In this document: piece by piece, positions 63,252 to 64,000 of the stretch
How positions within the stretch are numbered: position 1 is the first letter of the stretch
Layout of the letters: each line of letters starts with the position of its first letter
From: Diogma glabrata
Lineage: Eukaryota > Arthropoda > Insecta > Diptera > Cylindrotomidae
Assembly: GCA_963693315.1 (NCBI GenBank)
Contig: OY856188.1
Coordinates: 201,025,686-201,089,685, forward strand
Direction of reading: 5' to 3'
Length of the DNA: 64,000 nt
Position numbers and translations under genes: made by a program
Notes under the pieces: model-generated
Told to the model about the DNA's origin: nothing
The model's database searches: none
Seen by the model: only the letters and a program-made list of their open reading frames with translations

Positions 63252-63790
63252 TGATTACTTTTTGTAATACGATTTTGATTCAAATTCGATTTAGTAGGCT
63301 TTGATAATGTTTATTGTTAGAAATAAAATTGCAATTTGAGCCAATTAGATTATATTAATTACTTCGATCTGAAAGAATTAATTAGTATTCGAACAGCTCA
63401 CGGGTTACACGGGAAATTTTGTCATACAAAAAAAATGATAATATTACGTGATGATTACTATTTGTAGTACGGTTATGATTAAAATTTGATTTAGTAGGGT
63501 TTGAAATGTTAATTGATAGGAATAAAGTTTTAATTTGAGCCAATTAGATTAAAAATACTATATGAAAATTATATCTTATAGTACCAAATAGTAGTTAAAA
63601 TTACGTACTGATTCCTTTTTGTAGTACGGTTTGAAAAAAATTTGATTTAGTAGGCTTTGAAAATTGGTTTTTGTAAAATAAAATTTCAATTATGGGCCAA
63701 TTGCATCTAATAACTTCAATCTGAAAGACTTAATTATTATTTCTACCACGGAAAATAATTTTATACGAAAAAAATGTTAATATAAAGTAA
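63252..63790. repeat. Tandem array of about 160-210-bp AT-rich units
   Basis: Three units share 'tttttgtagtacggtt', 'aatttgatttagtaggcttt', 'gagccaattagatt' and 'tacttcgatctgaaagaatt'-type blocks. The last block resembles the acttcggtctgaaagaccta left end of the minisatellite-bearing repeat, so the two families may be related. The array extends left past the TIR element to about 62690. Confidence 0.7.
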
Positions 63791-64000
63791 AAAATATTTA
63801 TTGTTAATAACCAATTTATATTTTTTATTCAGTATTAAACGTTTCGATCAATTTTCTTGTTCATTGTCAACGGCTTTCGTTTTTTTAAGAAAATTATTTG
63901 AAACGTGTTAGTTAGCTTGCAAGTGTATAGCCTTGAGATTTCTAATGATACAAGCATATGTGGCGAACATTTCAATTAATAAATTTTCAAATTTAGCATG
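63791..64000. other. Window edge: nothing seen
   Basis: AT-rich sequence without recognisable feature. Confidence 0.4.

Overview
The window looks like one end of an insect gene buried in transposable elements. It is very AT-rich. The only clear host gene is a neuropeptide G-protein-coupled receptor of the pyrokinin/PBAN (PRXamide, neuromedin-U-receptor) family on the + strand. It is read from conserved exons at 14267-14432 (TM3), 22476-22608 (TM4), 46643-46865 (TM5/ICL3) and 46927-47141 (TM6-TM7), with a tentative terminal exon at 48522-48554. Exons for the N-terminus and TM1-TM2 were not found and probably lie upstream of base 1. Splice sites are canonical and codon phases match across every junction. 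Insects are suggested by this receptor type and by the mix of BEL/Pao, Ty3/gypsy, jockey-like, RTE and Penelope elements. The order cannot be fixed; an AT-rich dipteran is a guess.

Layout: 1-512 tandem 3'-tail repeats. 1826-5792 a BEL/Pao retrotransposon with identical LTRs but a deleted pol and a fourfold 174-bp in-frame tandem repeat. 5.9-7.3 kb transposon debris. 8.2-10.26 kb a broken Penelope-like element (-). 10.26-13.95 kb a jockey-like LINE split by an RTE LINE with target-site duplication. Intron 14433-22475 holds a degenerate gypsy element (15943-19710, -), a hairpin element and a 1.08-kb TIR element ending 72 bp before the TM4 exon. Intron 22609-46642 (24 kb) holds minisatellite-bearing repeats, a foldback element, a LINE (-), a tandem pair of hairpin/TIR units with a tyrosine-recombinase-type N-terminal ORF, a second such unit, small TIR elements, a tRNA-like sequence and a nested pair of Penelope-like elements. 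The inner Penelope copy forms a 1.3-kb-arm palindrome flanked by a 13-bp target-site duplication. Downstream of the receptor (49.6-64 kb) lie a second jockey-like LINE, several 5'-truncated LINE 3' ends, more minisatellite repeats, a TIR element with 8-bp target duplication, a gypsy reverse-transcriptase fragment carrying a perfect 42-bp palindrome, and a 520-bp TIR element inside a tandem array.

The most unusual pattern is a set of long hairpins (about 90-190 bp, several with CACGAG/CACTCG-type tips). At three loci they sit next to terminal inverted repeats, and at two of these the TIRs enclose an ORF resembling the N-terminal DNA-binding domain of Crypton-type tyrosine recombinases. This may be an under-described mobile element architecture. 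No operon-like organisation, CRISPR array or certain RNA gene was seen. Apart from the receptor, nearly every coding region belongs to mobile elements, mostly broken.
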